The notes beneath the pieces are model-generated. The model was not told where the DNA came from. It searched no databases and was given only the letters and a program-made list of their open reading frames with translations. Both the position numbers and the translations under genes were made by a program. A stretch of 64,000 bases of DNA. Source: Pelomonas sp965229315 (GTDB lineage: Bacteria > Pseudomonadota > Gammaproteobacteria > Burkholderiales > Burkholderiaceae_C). The first letter of the stretch is position 1; every line of letters starts with the position of its first letter. The stretch is taken from contig NZ_CBDDJA010000002.1 of NCBI RefSeq assembly GCF_965229315.1, forward strand, positions 2,728,001-2,792,000, read 5' to 3'. Shown one piece after another: positions 8,859 to 16,723 of this stretch.

Positions 8859-9656
8859 TCAGGGCACGATCAGTGCCTTCACAGCCGCGGGCAATTCGAT
8901 CTCGATCAAGGCCTCAAGTCCTTTCATACGCTGCTCGGCCGTCGTCGCCGCCCAGGGGTTGGCCCCCATCTCCGGAGTCACTTGAAGCCGTCGCGCCACG
9001 GCCATCGACCGCTCGCGCTTGAGCTTGAGATCACGGAGGTCGATGAGCGCGATACGGATGGAGACATAAGGAGCGAGCACGGGCAAGCCACCCTGGCCGT
9101 CGAAGCCGATCTGCCCACTGGGGCGCTGATCCACTACGAAGCCCGGGCCGTCCAGCATTGACGAGATGCGCGCTGGCAAGGCTGCGGCCAGCCCAGGATC
9201 CTGCCGGTTGCGGATCACCAGCAGCAAGTGCGCAGCGCCACTCTGTCGTACCGCTTCGCTCAGGTTGTCGGGCAGGTTGAGCTTGCCGTTGATGAAGAGC
9301 GATGCCGGATCGCCGAACAAACTGCGTGTCGTCGAGGTGTACAGCTTGGCTTCGCGGCCCTTCGCCGAGTCCTTGATGGCGGAATCCATCACCTGCAGCA
9401 CCGTGTTGTCCAAGTCGCCGGCAGGCTTCGCCTTCCACTCGCCAGATTGCGCCGTGTCCCCGCGCGCTGGCGTCAGATAGATGAGCTGCACGTCGTCGCC
9501 TAGCAGCGACAGCACCGCGAACTTGTTGGAATCGCGCGGCGTCTTGTCCTCGACGACAGGCTCAGGCTCCACCTCAGGGGCAGGACGTTTCTTCGCATGC
9601 TGGGCGAAAGCGAACGCGGGAAGCAGGACGAGCAAGATCAACAGGCGAGATTTCAT
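8859..9656 (-). CDS. Secreted protein of unknown function
   Basis: A 265-residue protein with a clear Sec signal peptide (MKSRLLILLVLLPAFAFAQ). No known domain is recognised. After a Pro/Glu-rich linker the mature part looks like a compact alpha/beta domain (NKFAVLSLLGDDVQLIYLT, AHLLLVIRNRQDP, PYVSIRIALIDLRDLKLKRE). It ends with a helical tail. The ATG overlaps the stop of the 2-hydroxyacid dehydrogenase gene by 4 bp, so it is translationally coupled to that gene. Its base composition is slightly less GC-rich than its neighbours. Confidence 0.65.
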   Translation of the reverse strand: MKSRLLILLVLLPAFAFAQHAKKRPAPEVEPEPVVEDKTPRDSNKFAVLSLLGDDVQLIYLTPARGDTAQSGEWKAKPAGDLDNTVLQVMDSAIKDSAKGREAKLYTSTTRSLFGDPASLFINGKLNLPDNLSEAVRQSGAAHLLLVIRNRQDPGLAAALPARISSMLDGPGFVVDQRPSGQIGFDGQGGLPVLAPYVSIRIALIDLRDLKLKRERSMAVARRLQVTPEMGANPWAATTAEQRMKGLEALIEIELPAAVKALIVP

Positions 9657-10642
9657 CGGGTCAGGACTTCAGCGTTCAAAGGCGTGGGCGGCGTGGCGCC
9701 GGTCAGCGCGGCGATGAGGTTGTCGGCGGCGAGGCCGGCCATGGCCAGGCGTGTGGGCATGGTGGCGCTGGCGATGTGGGGCGTCAGCACGACGTTGGGC
9801 AGCGTGAGCAAAGCCGGGTTCACGCGCGGCTCGCCTTCGAAGACATCCAGGCCCGCCGCGGCGATGCGCTGCTCGCGCAGCGCGGCCGCCAGCGCGTCCT
9901 CGTCGACGATGCCGCCACGGGCGATGTTGATGAGCGTGGCCGTGGGCTTCATCAGCGCGAGCTCGGCAGCGGCGATGCAGTGGTGCGATTCGGCCGAGTA
10001 CGGAAGCACCAGCACCAGGTGGTCGGCCTGGCGCAGCAGCTCGTCCTTGGCGACGTAGCGGGCGCCGAGTTCGGTCTCGGTCTCGGCGGGCAGGCGCGAG
10101 CGGTTGTGATAGACCACGTTCATGCCGAAGCCGAAGCGTCCGCGGCGCGCGATGGCCTGGCCGATGCGGCCCATGCCCAGGATGCCCAGCGTGCTGTTGT
10201 AGATGTCGGCGCCGGCCAGGAAGTCCCACGACCAGCTCTTCCAGCCCCCGTCGCGCAACAGCCGCTCGCCTTCGCTCATGCGCCGGGCCGTGGCCATCAG
10301 CAGCGCGAAGCCGAAGTCGGCGGTGGTCTCGGTCAGCACGTCGGGCGTGTTCGTCACGAGCACGCCGCGCGCGGTGCAGGCGGCCAGGTCGATGTGGTTG
10401 TAGCCCACGCTCATCGTGCTGACGACGCGCAGGTCGGGGCAGGCGGCCAGCAGCTCGGCCGTGATGCGCTCGGTGCCGGTGATGTAGGCGCCGGCCTTGC
10501 CCTGCAGCCGCTCACGCAGCGCGTCGGCGCCCAGCGGCGCCTCGCCGTCGTGGTAGTCCACGCCGAAGCGGGCCGAGAGTCGGTCCATCACCGCCGCCGG
10601 CACGCGCCGCGCGATCAGCACTTGGGGCTTCAATGCATCCAT
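9653..10642 (-). CDS. D-2-hydroxyacid dehydrogenase (glyoxylate/hydroxypyruvate reductase type)
   Basis: A 329-residue NAD(P)-dependent dehydrogenase: N-terminal catalytic part, then the Rossmann motif LGILGMGRIGQAIARR, the catalytic Arg loop (LINIARGGIVDEDAL), the Glu region (GLDVFEGEP) and the catalytic His (LTPHIASAT). Family members reduce glyoxylate or hydroxypyruvate, or act on D-glycerate, in the cytoplasm. I place the start at MDALKPQ, which overlaps the nhaD 3' end by 13 bp. The frame stays open far upstream across nhaD, but that part is out of frame with the antiporter. Confidence 0.88.
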   Translation of the reverse strand: MDALKPQVLIARRVPAAVMDRLSARFGVDYHDGEAPLGADALRERLQGKAGAYITGTERITAELLAACPDLRVVSTMSVGYNHIDLAACTARGVLVTNTPDVLTETTADFGFALLMATARRMSEGERLLRDGGWKSWSWDFLAGADIYNSTLGILGMGRIGQAIARRGRFGFGMNVVYHNRSRLPAETETELGARYVAKDELLRQADHLVLVLPYSAESHHCIAAAELALMKPTATLINIARGGIVDEDALAAALREQRIAAAGLDVFEGEPRVNPALLTLPNVVLTPHIASATMPTRLAMAGLAADNLIAALTGATPPTPLNAEVLTR

Positions 10643-11973
10643 ATCCAGGCCATCACGAAGAGAAGCGGCAACAGCACCGCACCGGACCACAGCAGATAGC
10701 CGCCGAAGCTGGGCATCCTGACGCCGCGCTCCTCGGCAATCGCCTTGACCATGAAGTTGGGCGCGTTGCCGATGTAGGTCATCGCGCCCATGAAGACGGC
10801 GCCCCCGGAGATGGCCGCCAGCACCATCGCGCCCTCGTTCATCAGCGCCTGCGCGTTGCCGCCGGCCAGGTTGAAGAAGGCGAGGTAGGTCGGCGCGTTG
10901 TCGAGCACCGAGGACAGCCCGCCGGTCAGCCAGAAATAGGCGGCTGGCGACGGCTGGCCGTCGGCGCCCGTCAGCATCGCGGCCAGCGGCGCGAACACGC
11001 CGGCAGCCCCGGCCTTGAGCATCGCGATGACCGGCACCATGGTCAGAAAGATGGCGATGAAGAGCTTGGCGACCTCCTGCATGGGTGCCCAGGAGAACTG
11101 GTTCCTCTCGCGCACGCCGGCCGGCGTCAGCCACAGCGAGGCCAGCGTCACGCCGACGAGGCCGGCATCGCGCACCAGCGCCTGCAGCGGCAGTGGGGTG
11201 CCCCACAGGTCGAAGACGATGCCGGGCTTCCAGGTGCCGCTCATCAGCACCAGGCCCACGGCCACGGCCAGCGGCAGCAGGTTGATGGCGCCTTCCAGGC
11301 CGAGCCTGGGCGTGTCGGGCGTCGGGTCCGCCGGCGTGACACCTTCCCTGCGGTACAGCCAGGCGTCGATGACCCAGAACACGGCCAGCAGGCCACCCAG
11401 CAGGAAGGCCGTTTCCGGCAGCAGGTGGCTCACCGTCCAGAAGAAGCTCACGCCCTGCAGGAAGCCGAGGAACAGCGGCGGGTCGCCCAGCGGCGTCAGC
11501 GAGCCGCCGACGTTGCTGACGATGAAGATGAAGAAGATGACGACGTGGGCGTTGTGGCGGCGGTTGTCGTTGGCCCGGATCAGCGGGCGGATCAGCAGCA
11601 TGGACGCGCCGGTCGTGCCCATGATGCTGGCCAGCACGGCGCCCAGCAGCATCAGCCCGGCGTTCAACGCGGGGCGGCCGTGCAGGTTGCCGCGGATGTA
11701 GATGCCACCGGCCGTGGTGTACAGCGCGCAGAGCAGGATGGTGAACGGCAGGTATTCCTCCACCAGCGTGTGCACCAGCACGCCGCCGGCCTGCGCCGCG
11801 CCGAAGGCCAGCGTGAACGGCACCAGCAACGCCAGCGTCCACGCCGCGGCGATCTTGCCGAAGTGGTGGTGCCAGAACGCCGGTGCCGCCAGCGGCATGA
11901 CGGCGATGGACAGCAGCATGCCGGCAAACGGCGCGGCCCAGGCCAGGCCCAGTTCAGCTCCCGACAGCGCCAT
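10630..11973 (-). CDS. nhaD: NhaD-family Na+/H+ antiporter
   Basis: A 447-residue polytopic inner-membrane protein. It carries the NhaD/ion-transporter signatures SNVGGSLTPLGDPPLFLGFL and FLTMVPVIAMLKAG, plus SVLDNAPTYLAFFNLAGG with the conserved Asp-Asn. NhaD exports Na+ (or Li+) in exchange for protons and supports salt and pH tolerance. The start MALSGAELGL is a TGATG junction with the nitroreductase stop (1-bp overlap). The gene is in an operon with the nitroreductase and thioesterase upstream and the dehydrogenase downstream. Confidence 0.9.
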   Translation of the reverse strand: MALSGAELGLAWAAPFAGMLLSIAVMPLAAPAFWHHHFGKIAAAWTLALLVPFTLAFGAAQAGGVLVHTLVEEYLPFTILLCALYTTAGGIYIRGNLHGRPALNAGLMLLGAVLASIMGTTGASMLLIRPLIRANDNRRHNAHVVIFFIFIVSNVGGSLTPLGDPPLFLGFLQGVSFFWTVSHLLPETAFLLGGLLAVFWVIDAWLYRREGVTPADPTPDTPRLGLEGAINLLPLAVAVGLVLMSGTWKPGIVFDLWGTPLPLQALVRDAGLVGVTLASLWLTPAGVRERNQFSWAPMQEVAKLFIAIFLTMVPVIAMLKAGAAGVFAPLAAMLTGADGQPSPAAYFWLTGGLSSVLDNAPTYLAFFNLAGGNAQALMNEGAMVLAAISGGAVFMGAMTYIGNAPNFMVKAIAEERGVRMPSFGGYLLWSGAVLLPLLFVMAWIWMH

Positions 11974-12686
11974 CAGTCCTCCAGGAAACGCGTGAACTCG
12001 GACACCGGCGCGCGCTCGGTGACGAGGCTGTTCTCTTTCGCCTGCGGGTCGGCGTGGCCCATCGACATGCCGCACACCAGCATCTGCTCCGGCGCCAGTT
12101 GCAGCTCCTCGGCGATGAGGCGGTGGAACTGCGTGAACGCCGCCTGCGGGCAGGTGTGCAGGCCGCGCGCGCGGGCCGCCACCATGACGTTCTGCAGGAA
12201 CATGCCGTAGTCCAGCCACGAGCCCTGCTGCATGACGCGGTCGATGGTGAAGAACAGGCCCACCGGCGCGTCGAAGAACGTGAAGTTGCGGCCATGCTGG
12301 TGCTGCATGCGCGCCTTGTCGGTCTTGGCGATGCCCAGCAGGCCGTACAGGTCCCAGCCCACCTTGCGGCGGCGGTCGATGTAGGGACTGCGCCATTCGT
12401 TGGGGTAGTACGGGTACTCCTCCTTGTGGGCCGCGTTCTGCGCCGGGTCCAGGTAGGCGGCGTGGATGCGGCCGGACACGCGCTTGAGCGCCTCGCCCGT
12501 CAGCACGTGGACCTGCCAGGGCTGGGTGTTGGTGCCGGACGGCGCCCACGACGCGACTTCAAGGATGTCCTCGACGGTCTGGCGCGGCACCGGCGTGGGC
12601 AGGAAGGCGCGCAGCGAATGGCGCGTCTTGATGGCGGCATCGACCGCGGCGGTCTGCTCGGGCGTGGGCGTGGCGAAACGGCTCAT
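11973..12686 (-). CDS. Nitroreductase family protein (FMN-dependent)
   Basis: A 237-residue flavin oxidoreductase of the NfsB/NfnB superfamily. The FMN phosphate-binding motif RHSLRAF is near residue 22, followed by ASWAPSGTNTQPWQV, which is typical of the fold, and a C-terminal GMSMGHADPQAKENS segment. Members are homodimers that reduce nitroaromatics, quinones or flavins with NAD(P)H in the cytoplasm; the natural substrate is unknown. It overlaps the thioesterase stop by 4 bp and nhaD by 1 bp. Confidence 0.88.
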   Translation of the reverse strand: MSRFATPTPEQTAAVDAAIKTRHSLRAFLPTPVPRQTVEDILEVASWAPSGTNTQPWQVHVLTGEALKRVSGRIHAAYLDPAQNAAHKEEYPYYPNEWRSPYIDRRRKVGWDLYGLLGIAKTDKARMQHQHGRNFTFFDAPVGLFFTIDRVMQQGSWLDYGMFLQNVMVAARARGLHTCPQAAFTQFHRLIAEELQLAPEQMLVCGMSMGHADPQAKENSLVTERAPVSEFTRFLED

Positions 12687-13135
12687 GGGGTGAGGGTCTT
12701 CAGGGTTTGGAGGTAGGCCGGCGGCAGCTCGGCCACGGGGCGGCGGCCGTCGCGGTCCACGTAGACGTGCACGAAGTGGCCGCGCGCGGCGCAGGTGGCG
12801 GCGCCTTCGGCGAACAGGCCGATCTCGTAGCGCACGCTGGAGCGGCCCTGCCGCGCGACTCGCACGCCAGCCTCGATGCGCTGCGGGAAGGCCAGCGACT
12901 CGAAGAAGTTGCAGTGCGTCTCGACGACCAAGCCGATGACGGCGCCGCCATGGATGTCCAGCGCGCCGGCCTCGATCAGCAGGCTGTTCACGGCCGTGTC
13001 GAACAGGCTGTAGTAGACGACATTGTTCAGGTGGCCATAGACGTCGTTGTCCATCCAGCGGGTGGTCAGCGGCACGAAGCGGGGGTAGGCGTCGCGGGTG
13101 TCGGGCCGGGGCCGGGATTCGGGGCGTGACGTCAT
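12683..13135 (-). CDS. Acyl-CoA thioesterase (4HBT hotdog fold)
   Basis: A 150-residue hotdog-fold protein of the 4-hydroxybenzoyl-CoA thioesterase/YbgC group. The core motif is RWMDNDVYGHLNNVVYYSLFD, given here in part (DNDVYGHLNN), where the Asp and His-x-Asn mark the active-site loop. Members hydrolyse acyl-CoA thioesters. The ATG at 13133-13135 is used; an ATG three codons earlier (13142-13144) is an alternative. It is the first gene of the operon with the nitroreductase and nhaD. Confidence 0.85.
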   Translation of the reverse strand: MTSRPESRPRPDTRDAYPRFVPLTTRWMDNDVYGHLNNVVYYSLFDTAVNSLLIEAGALDIHGGAVIGLVVETHCNFFESLAFPQRIEAGVRVARQGRSSVRYEIGLFAEGAATCAARGHFVHVYVDRDGRRPVAELPPAYLQTLKTLTP

Positions 13136-13158
13136 GTCACGCATTCTTCCACGAGGGT

Positions 13159-14079
13159 CTACCGGGGCCATGTCGCCCAGGTATCCGCCGCGAGGTTGAG
13201 CGTCGTGACCTGCACCGCCACTGTCGTCGCGAGGTCGTGTCCGTAGCCGCCGGCCATGCTCAGCGCCACCGGGATGCGCCGCTCGCGCAACGCGGCCAGC
13301 ACGCGGCGGTCGCGCTCGGCCAGACCGTCGTAGGTCAGCTTCAGGCGGCCCAGGCGGTCGGCCTCGTGCGGGTCGGCGCCCGCCAGGTAGAAGGCCAGGC
13401 CCGGCTGAGCGCGGCACCAGACCTCGTCGAGCGCGCGGTCCAGCGCGGCGAGGTAGTCGGCATCGCCGCAGCCGTCCGGCAGGTCCACGTCCAGGTCGCT
13501 CGCCTCCTTGCGGAACGGGAAGTTGCGCGCGCCGTGCATGGAGAAGGTGAACACGGTGTCGTCGCCGCGGAAGATGGCGGCCGTGCCGTTGCCCTGGTGC
13601 ACGTCGAGGTCGATGACCAGCACCTTCAGCGTGCTGCGATGTCGCTGTGACCACTCCGACTGCATCAACCGCGCCGCGACAGCCACGTCGTTGAAGACGC
13701 AGTAGCCCGAGCCCTTGTCCGCATAGGCATGGTGGGTGCCGCCGGCCATGTTGGCAGCCACGCCCTCGGCCAGCGCCGCGCGCGCTGCGGCGATGCTGGC
13801 GCCCACCGAGTGCCGCGAACGCGCGGCCATCGACGGGCTCCACGGAAAACCGATCTCACGCTGCTGGGCGGCACTCAGGTGGCCGTGCAGCACCGCGTCG
13901 ATGTAGTCGGACGTGTGCGCCAGCGCCAGCTCGCCCTCGGTCGCGGCGGGCGCCGCCGCCATGCGCAACCGGCCCGGCTCGCGCTCGAAATGCTCGCGCA
14001 GCAGCCGGTACTTGGACTGCGGAAAGCGGTGCCCTGGCGGCAGCGCCAGGCTGTGGGCATCGGAGTGGAAGGCCAGCAT
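13159..14079 (-). CDS. Histone deacetylase-family amidohydrolase
   Basis: A 306-residue class II HDAC-like zinc amidohydrolase. The catalytic His-His region (GTHHAYADKG), the zinc ligands in DLDVHQGNGT and the tail motif (ALSMAGGYGHD, where bacterial HDACs carry the transition-state residue) are visible. Bacterial members deacetylate polyamines, acetoin-related metabolites or proteins; the substrate is not determined. I chose the ATG (MLAFHSDAHS) over an in-frame TTG three codons upstream. The next gene, the phasin, is divergent. Confidence 0.85.
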   Translation of the reverse strand: MLAFHSDAHSLALPPGHRFPQSKYRLLREHFEREPGRLRMAAAPAATEGELALAHTSDYIDAVLHGHLSAAQQREIGFPWSPSMAARSRHSVGASIAAARAALAEGVAANMAGGTHHAYADKGSGYCVFNDVAVAARLMQSEWSQRHRSTLKVLVIDLDVHQGNGTAAIFRGDDTVFTFSMHGARNFPFRKEASDLDVDLPDGCGDADYLAALDRALDEVWCRAQPGLAFYLAGADPHEADRLGRLKLTYDGLAERDRRVLAALRERRIPVALSMAGGYGHDLATTVAVQVTTLNLAADTWATWPR

Positions 14080-14125
14080 CGGGCGCAACGATAGCGGCTG
14101 GCCCGCTTAGCCTTTGCACCCCTAA

Positions 14126-14142
14126 TTTGCTGCACCGCAACA
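14126..14142. promoter_or_regulatory. Upstream arm of an inverted operator pair at the phasin promoter
   Basis: The 17-mer TTTGCTGCACCGCAACA matches, at 16 of 17 positions, the reverse complement of the 17-mer at 14184-14200. It sits just upstream of a putative -35 box. TGC/GCA-rich sites are the type bound by the PHA repressor PhaR upstream of phasin genes; this assignment is inference. Confidence 0.5.
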
Positions 14143-14149
14143 AAAGTGC

Positions 14150-14177
14150 TTGCAATCCCCGGGGGAACCCCTATCAT
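14150..14177 (+). promoter_or_regulatory. Putative sigma70 promoter of the phasin gene
   Basis: A possible -35 box TTGCAA (14150-14155) and -10 box TATCAT (14172-14177) are 16 bp apart. They lie between the two operator arms, so the downstream arm would cover the start of transcription near 14184. Confidence 0.45.
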
Positions 14178-14183
14178 TGGTCA

Positions 14184-14200
14184 TGTTGCAGTGCAGCAAA
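14184..14200. promoter_or_regulatory. Downstream arm of the inverted operator pair at the phasin promoter
   Basis: The 17-mer TGTTGCAGTGCAGCAAA is the near-perfect inverted partner of the site at 14126-14142 (centre-to-centre about 58 bp). A third partial copy, GCACCGCAA, follows at 14202-14210. The position over the expected transcription start fits repression. Confidence 0.5.
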
Positions 14201-14240
14201 AGCACCGCAAATGGTTCAACCACCTGAAACGGAGTCCCAC

Positions 14241-14795
14241 ATGCTCACCGCTGAACAAGTCCTCGCCGCCCATAAGGCCAATGTCGAAACCCTCTTCGGC
14301 CTGACGAACAAGGCGTTCGAAGGCGTCGAAAAGCTCGTCGAGCTGAACCTGCAGGTCGCCAAGACCGCGCTGAGCGAAGCCGCCGACACGACCGCCGCCG
14401 CGATGTCCGTCAAGGACGCACAAGAGCTGCTGTCCCTGCAGGCCGCGCTGCTGCAGCCGACGGCCGAGAAGGCTGCTTCGTACAGCCGCCACCTCTACGA
14501 CATCGCCTCCAGCACCGGCGCCGAAGTTGCCAAGGCTGCTGAAGCGCAGTTCGCCGACGCGCAGCAGAAGTTCGCCGCCGTCGTCGACACCGCCGCCAAG
14601 AACGCACCGGCCGGCACCGAGAACGCCGTCGCACTGGTGAAGTCGGCCGTCGCCGCAGCCAACAACGCGTTCGAATCGGTGCAGAAGGCTGCCAAGCAGG
14701 CCGTCGAAGTGGCCGAAACCAACTTCCAGACCGCCACGTCGCAAGCCGTCAAGGCCACGCAGACCGCGACCCGCGCCTCCAAGCGCGCCGCCTGA
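14241..14795 (+). CDS. phaP: Phasin (PHA granule-associated protein)
   Basis: A 184-residue phasin_2-type protein. It is almost entirely helical and Ala/Lys/Glu-rich, with the family start (MLTAEQVLAAHKANVETLFGL..., NKAFEGVEKLVELNLQVAK) and a long amphipathic coiled-coil tail ending ASKRAA. Phasins coat polyhydroxyalkanoate granules in the cytoplasm. The start at 14241 is supported by GGAG eight bases upstream; the open frame extends further 5' through the promoter but that part is not phasin-like. It is monocistronic: a paired operator precedes it and a strong terminator follows. Confidence 0.92.
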   Translation: MLTAEQVLAAHKANVETLFGLTNKAFEGVEKLVELNLQVAKTALSEAADTTAAAMSVKDAQELLSLQAALLQPTAEKAASYSRHLYDIASSTGAEVAKAAEAQFADAQQKFAAVVDTAAKNAPAGTENAVALVKSAVAAANNAFESVQKAAKQAVEVAETNFQTATSQAVKATQTATRASKRAA

Positions 14796-14816
14796 GCGAC
14801 CACGCTTTCCTGAAGA

Positions 14817-14846
14817 GCCCGGTGCAGGCGTGCACCGGGCTTTTTT
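14817..14846 (+). terminator. Rho-independent terminator of the phasin gene
   Basis: A perfect 10-bp stem (GCCCGGTGCA / TGCACCGGGC) with a GGCG loop is followed by six T residues, 22 bp after the phasin stop. Confidence 0.92.
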
Positions 14847-14892
14847 ATGGGCGCGCATCAAACGCCAAAGCGGCGCCAGCGTCTTTCGGAGA

Positions 14893-15224
14893 TCACCAGG
14901 ACGCCAGGTAGAGCGCATCGCCGCCATTCGCCAGCAGCACGTCGGCACCGCGCACCCAGGGCTCCCGGCGCTCGGCAGCGATGCTGGGCAGCGCTGTGAG
15001 TTCCAGCAGGCCCACCGACTTCCAGCCCAGTTCGACCATCGGACACTCTCCCGGCCCGCGACGAAGCGCCACGCCTTCTCGGCGCTGCCCACGGGATGCC
15101 CATAGCCCGCGGTGGGGATGCACAAGGCCGTGCATTCCTCGATGGGCTTGCCCAGCAGTTCGCGCAGGGCCTTGTGGATGCTGGCGTGGCGGATCAGCAG
15201 GGCTCGCAGCCCTGCAGCACCCAT
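14893..15224 (-). pseudogene. Decayed peptidase E-like (S51, type 1 glutamine amidotransferase-like) gene
   Basis: Two reading frames together spell an S51/peptidase E-like protein. The upstream frame gives ASIHKALRELLGKPI, IPTAGYGHPVG and KAWRFVAGRE. After a frameshift near 15055 the next frame continues with MVELGWKSVGLLELTALP and VLLANGGDALYLASW before a stop at 14893. The active-site serine region that should follow the NGGD segment is missing, so the gene is both frameshifted and 3'-truncated. Intact relatives are cytoplasmic serine peptidases of about 230 residues. It lies between the phasin terminator and the flavoprotein gene. Confidence 0.75.
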
Positions 15225-15263
15225 GATGAACGAGACAGCCGCGCATCGACAAACATCGGCGCC

Positions 15264-16145
15264 TCACAGGCCCGGGATCAGCGACCGGTGCGTGGCCGCC
15301 CCGGCCATCGCGCCGTCGCCCACCGACATGGCCACGTTGCCGAAGGCCATCGCCGCGTCGCCGCAGGCAAACACGCCCGGCACCGTCGTCTCCATCATCG
15401 TGCGCCGAAGGAACGGCCCGGCAGGCCCTTCGTCGAACGCGCAGCCCAGTTGCTCGGCCAGCGGGCTGGCCATGCGCGTGCGCGTGGCCGTGAACAGGCC
15501 TGCCAACGCGACGCGGCGGCCGTCGACCAGTTCCACCGTCGCTTCGCCGCTGATGCGCTGGATCGGCACGGCCTCGACGCTGACGCCGCGCGCCGCCAGC
15601 GCCCTCGCCTGCCCGTCATCGGGCTCGAAACTGCCGTTCAGGAACAGCGTGACCCGGCCCCAGTCGGGCAGCATCAGCGCGTGGTGCATGGCAAGCGCAC
15701 TGCTGGCCAGCACGCCGATGGCCCCTTGCGACAGCTCGTAGCCATGGCAGTACGGGCAGTGAAAGACCGTGCGCCCCCATCGCTCCTGCAGGCCGTCGAC
15801 GGCGGGCAGCTCATCGGCGATGCCGGTGGCCAGCACGAGACGCCGTCCCTGCAGCGGCCGCCCCGCCACCTGCACCTCGAAGGCCTCCTTCTCGCCGCTT
15901 GCCGCCGCGGCCTGGCCGTCCACCCAGCTCACGTTCGGATAGGCCAGCAGTTGCGCCCTCGCATCGCGGACGATGTCACCGGGCACGCGGCCGTCCTGGC
16001 CGAGAAAGCCATGCGACGTGGCGACGAAGCGGTTGCGGCGCTGGCCCGCATCCACGACGGCGACGCGCTGGCGCGCCCGCGCCAGCTGCAGTGCAGCCGA
16101 CAGGCCGGCATAGCTGCCGCCGACGACGATGACATCAAAGCTCAT
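15264..16145 (-). CDS. Thioredoxin reductase-like FAD/NAD(P) oxidoreductase
   Basis: A 293-residue flavoprotein with an N-terminal FAD-binding GGSYAGLSAA (residues 9-18), the redox-active CPYC at residues 130-133, and a C-terminal FAD motif (VFACGDAAMAFGNV). This is the thioredoxin-reductase fold. Compared with genuine TrxB it is of the shorter, diverged group often found beside Rrf2 regulators. I use the ATG at 16143-16145; an in-frame TTG five codons upstream is less likely. Its start lies inside the Rrf2 gene's 3' end (11-bp overlap), so the regulator and enzyme are co-expressed and the regulator probably controls it. Confidence 0.85.
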   Translation of the reverse strand: MSFDVIVVGGSYAGLSAALQLARARQRVAVVDAGQRRNRFVATSHGFLGQDGRVPGDIVRDARAQLLAYPNVSWVDGQAAAASGEKEAFEVQVAGRPLQGRRLVLATGIADELPAVDGLQERWGRTVFHCPYCHGYELSQGAIGVLASSALAMHHALMLPDWGRVTLFLNGSFEPDDGQARALAARGVSVEAVPIQRISGEATVELVDGRRVALAGLFTATRTRMASPLAEQLGCAFDEGPAGPFLRRTMMETTVPGVFACGDAAMAFGNVAMSVGDGAMAGAATHRSLIPGL

Positions 16146-16596
16146 GGTGAAAATCCTCAAGTGACAGACCGCGGGCCTGCATGCCGCGGTGAAAGTCTTC
16201 GGCCAGCACCGACAGCTTCACACCGTGCAGGCGCGCCACCAGCAGTCCCTCCGCTTCGGCATAGGCCGCGCCGAGCGCGTGGTTGACGGCCTGCTCGACC
16301 AGGCAGCTCGATTGCGCATCGCGCAGGCCCACGGCCAGCAGCGCCGGCGCGCCGAGTGCCGCATGCACATCGCCCAGCGTCATTGCCGACAGCGGGCAGC
16401 CCAGCACCCAGCCGCCGCCATGACCCTTGGCCGACGCGACGAAGCCCGCCTTGCGCAAGCCCGCCATCAGCCGCCGCACGACGACCGGGTTGGTGTTCAT
16501 CGCTCGCGCGAGCGTCTCGGACGTGGCCGGGCCGTTCATCTCCGCCATGTGCAGCAGCACGTGCAGGACGCCGGAGAGCTTGCTGTCTCGTTTCAT
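16135..16596 (-). CDS. Rrf2 family transcriptional regulator
   Basis: A 153-residue Rrf2/BadM-type winged-helix regulator: N-terminal HTH region (SETLARAMNTNPVVVRRLMAGLRKAGFV), wing (GGGWVLGCPLSAMTLGDV), then a C-terminal dimer helix. One Cys in the 90s (SSCLVEQAV) is present but not the three-Cys cluster of IscR/NsrR, so an Fe-S cofactor is unlikely; YwnA-like members often respond to redox or electrophile stress. It overlaps the flavoprotein gene downstream. A direct repeat GTTTCATG (16590-16597 and 16609-16616) covers its start and may be an autoregulatory site. Confidence 0.85.
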   Translation of the reverse strand: MKRDSKLSGVLHVLLHMAEMNGPATSETLARAMNTNPVVVRRLMAGLRKAGFVASAKGHGGGWVLGCPLSAMTLGDVHAALGAPALLAVGLRDAQSSCLVEQAVNHALGAAYAEAEGLLVARLHGVKLSVLAEDFHRGMQARGLSLEDFHHEL

Positions 16597-16723
16597 GTAA
16601 CAAGTTTAGTTTCATGACTTTCAGGTGGCCGGCCGGATCGCCTCCGCCCCTTCCCTGAGCAAGGTTTTGCGGTACCGGCACAGCGCCCTGCGCCTCGCCC
16701 TCGCGCTGAGGAAGAATGGGGCG

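Noticed and set aside
9653..11842. A 729-codon open frame that looks like a fusion of a membrane protein and a dehydrogenase
   Set aside because: The upstream two thirds is a shadow of nhaD in another frame; only the part from MDALKPQ is dehydrogenase.
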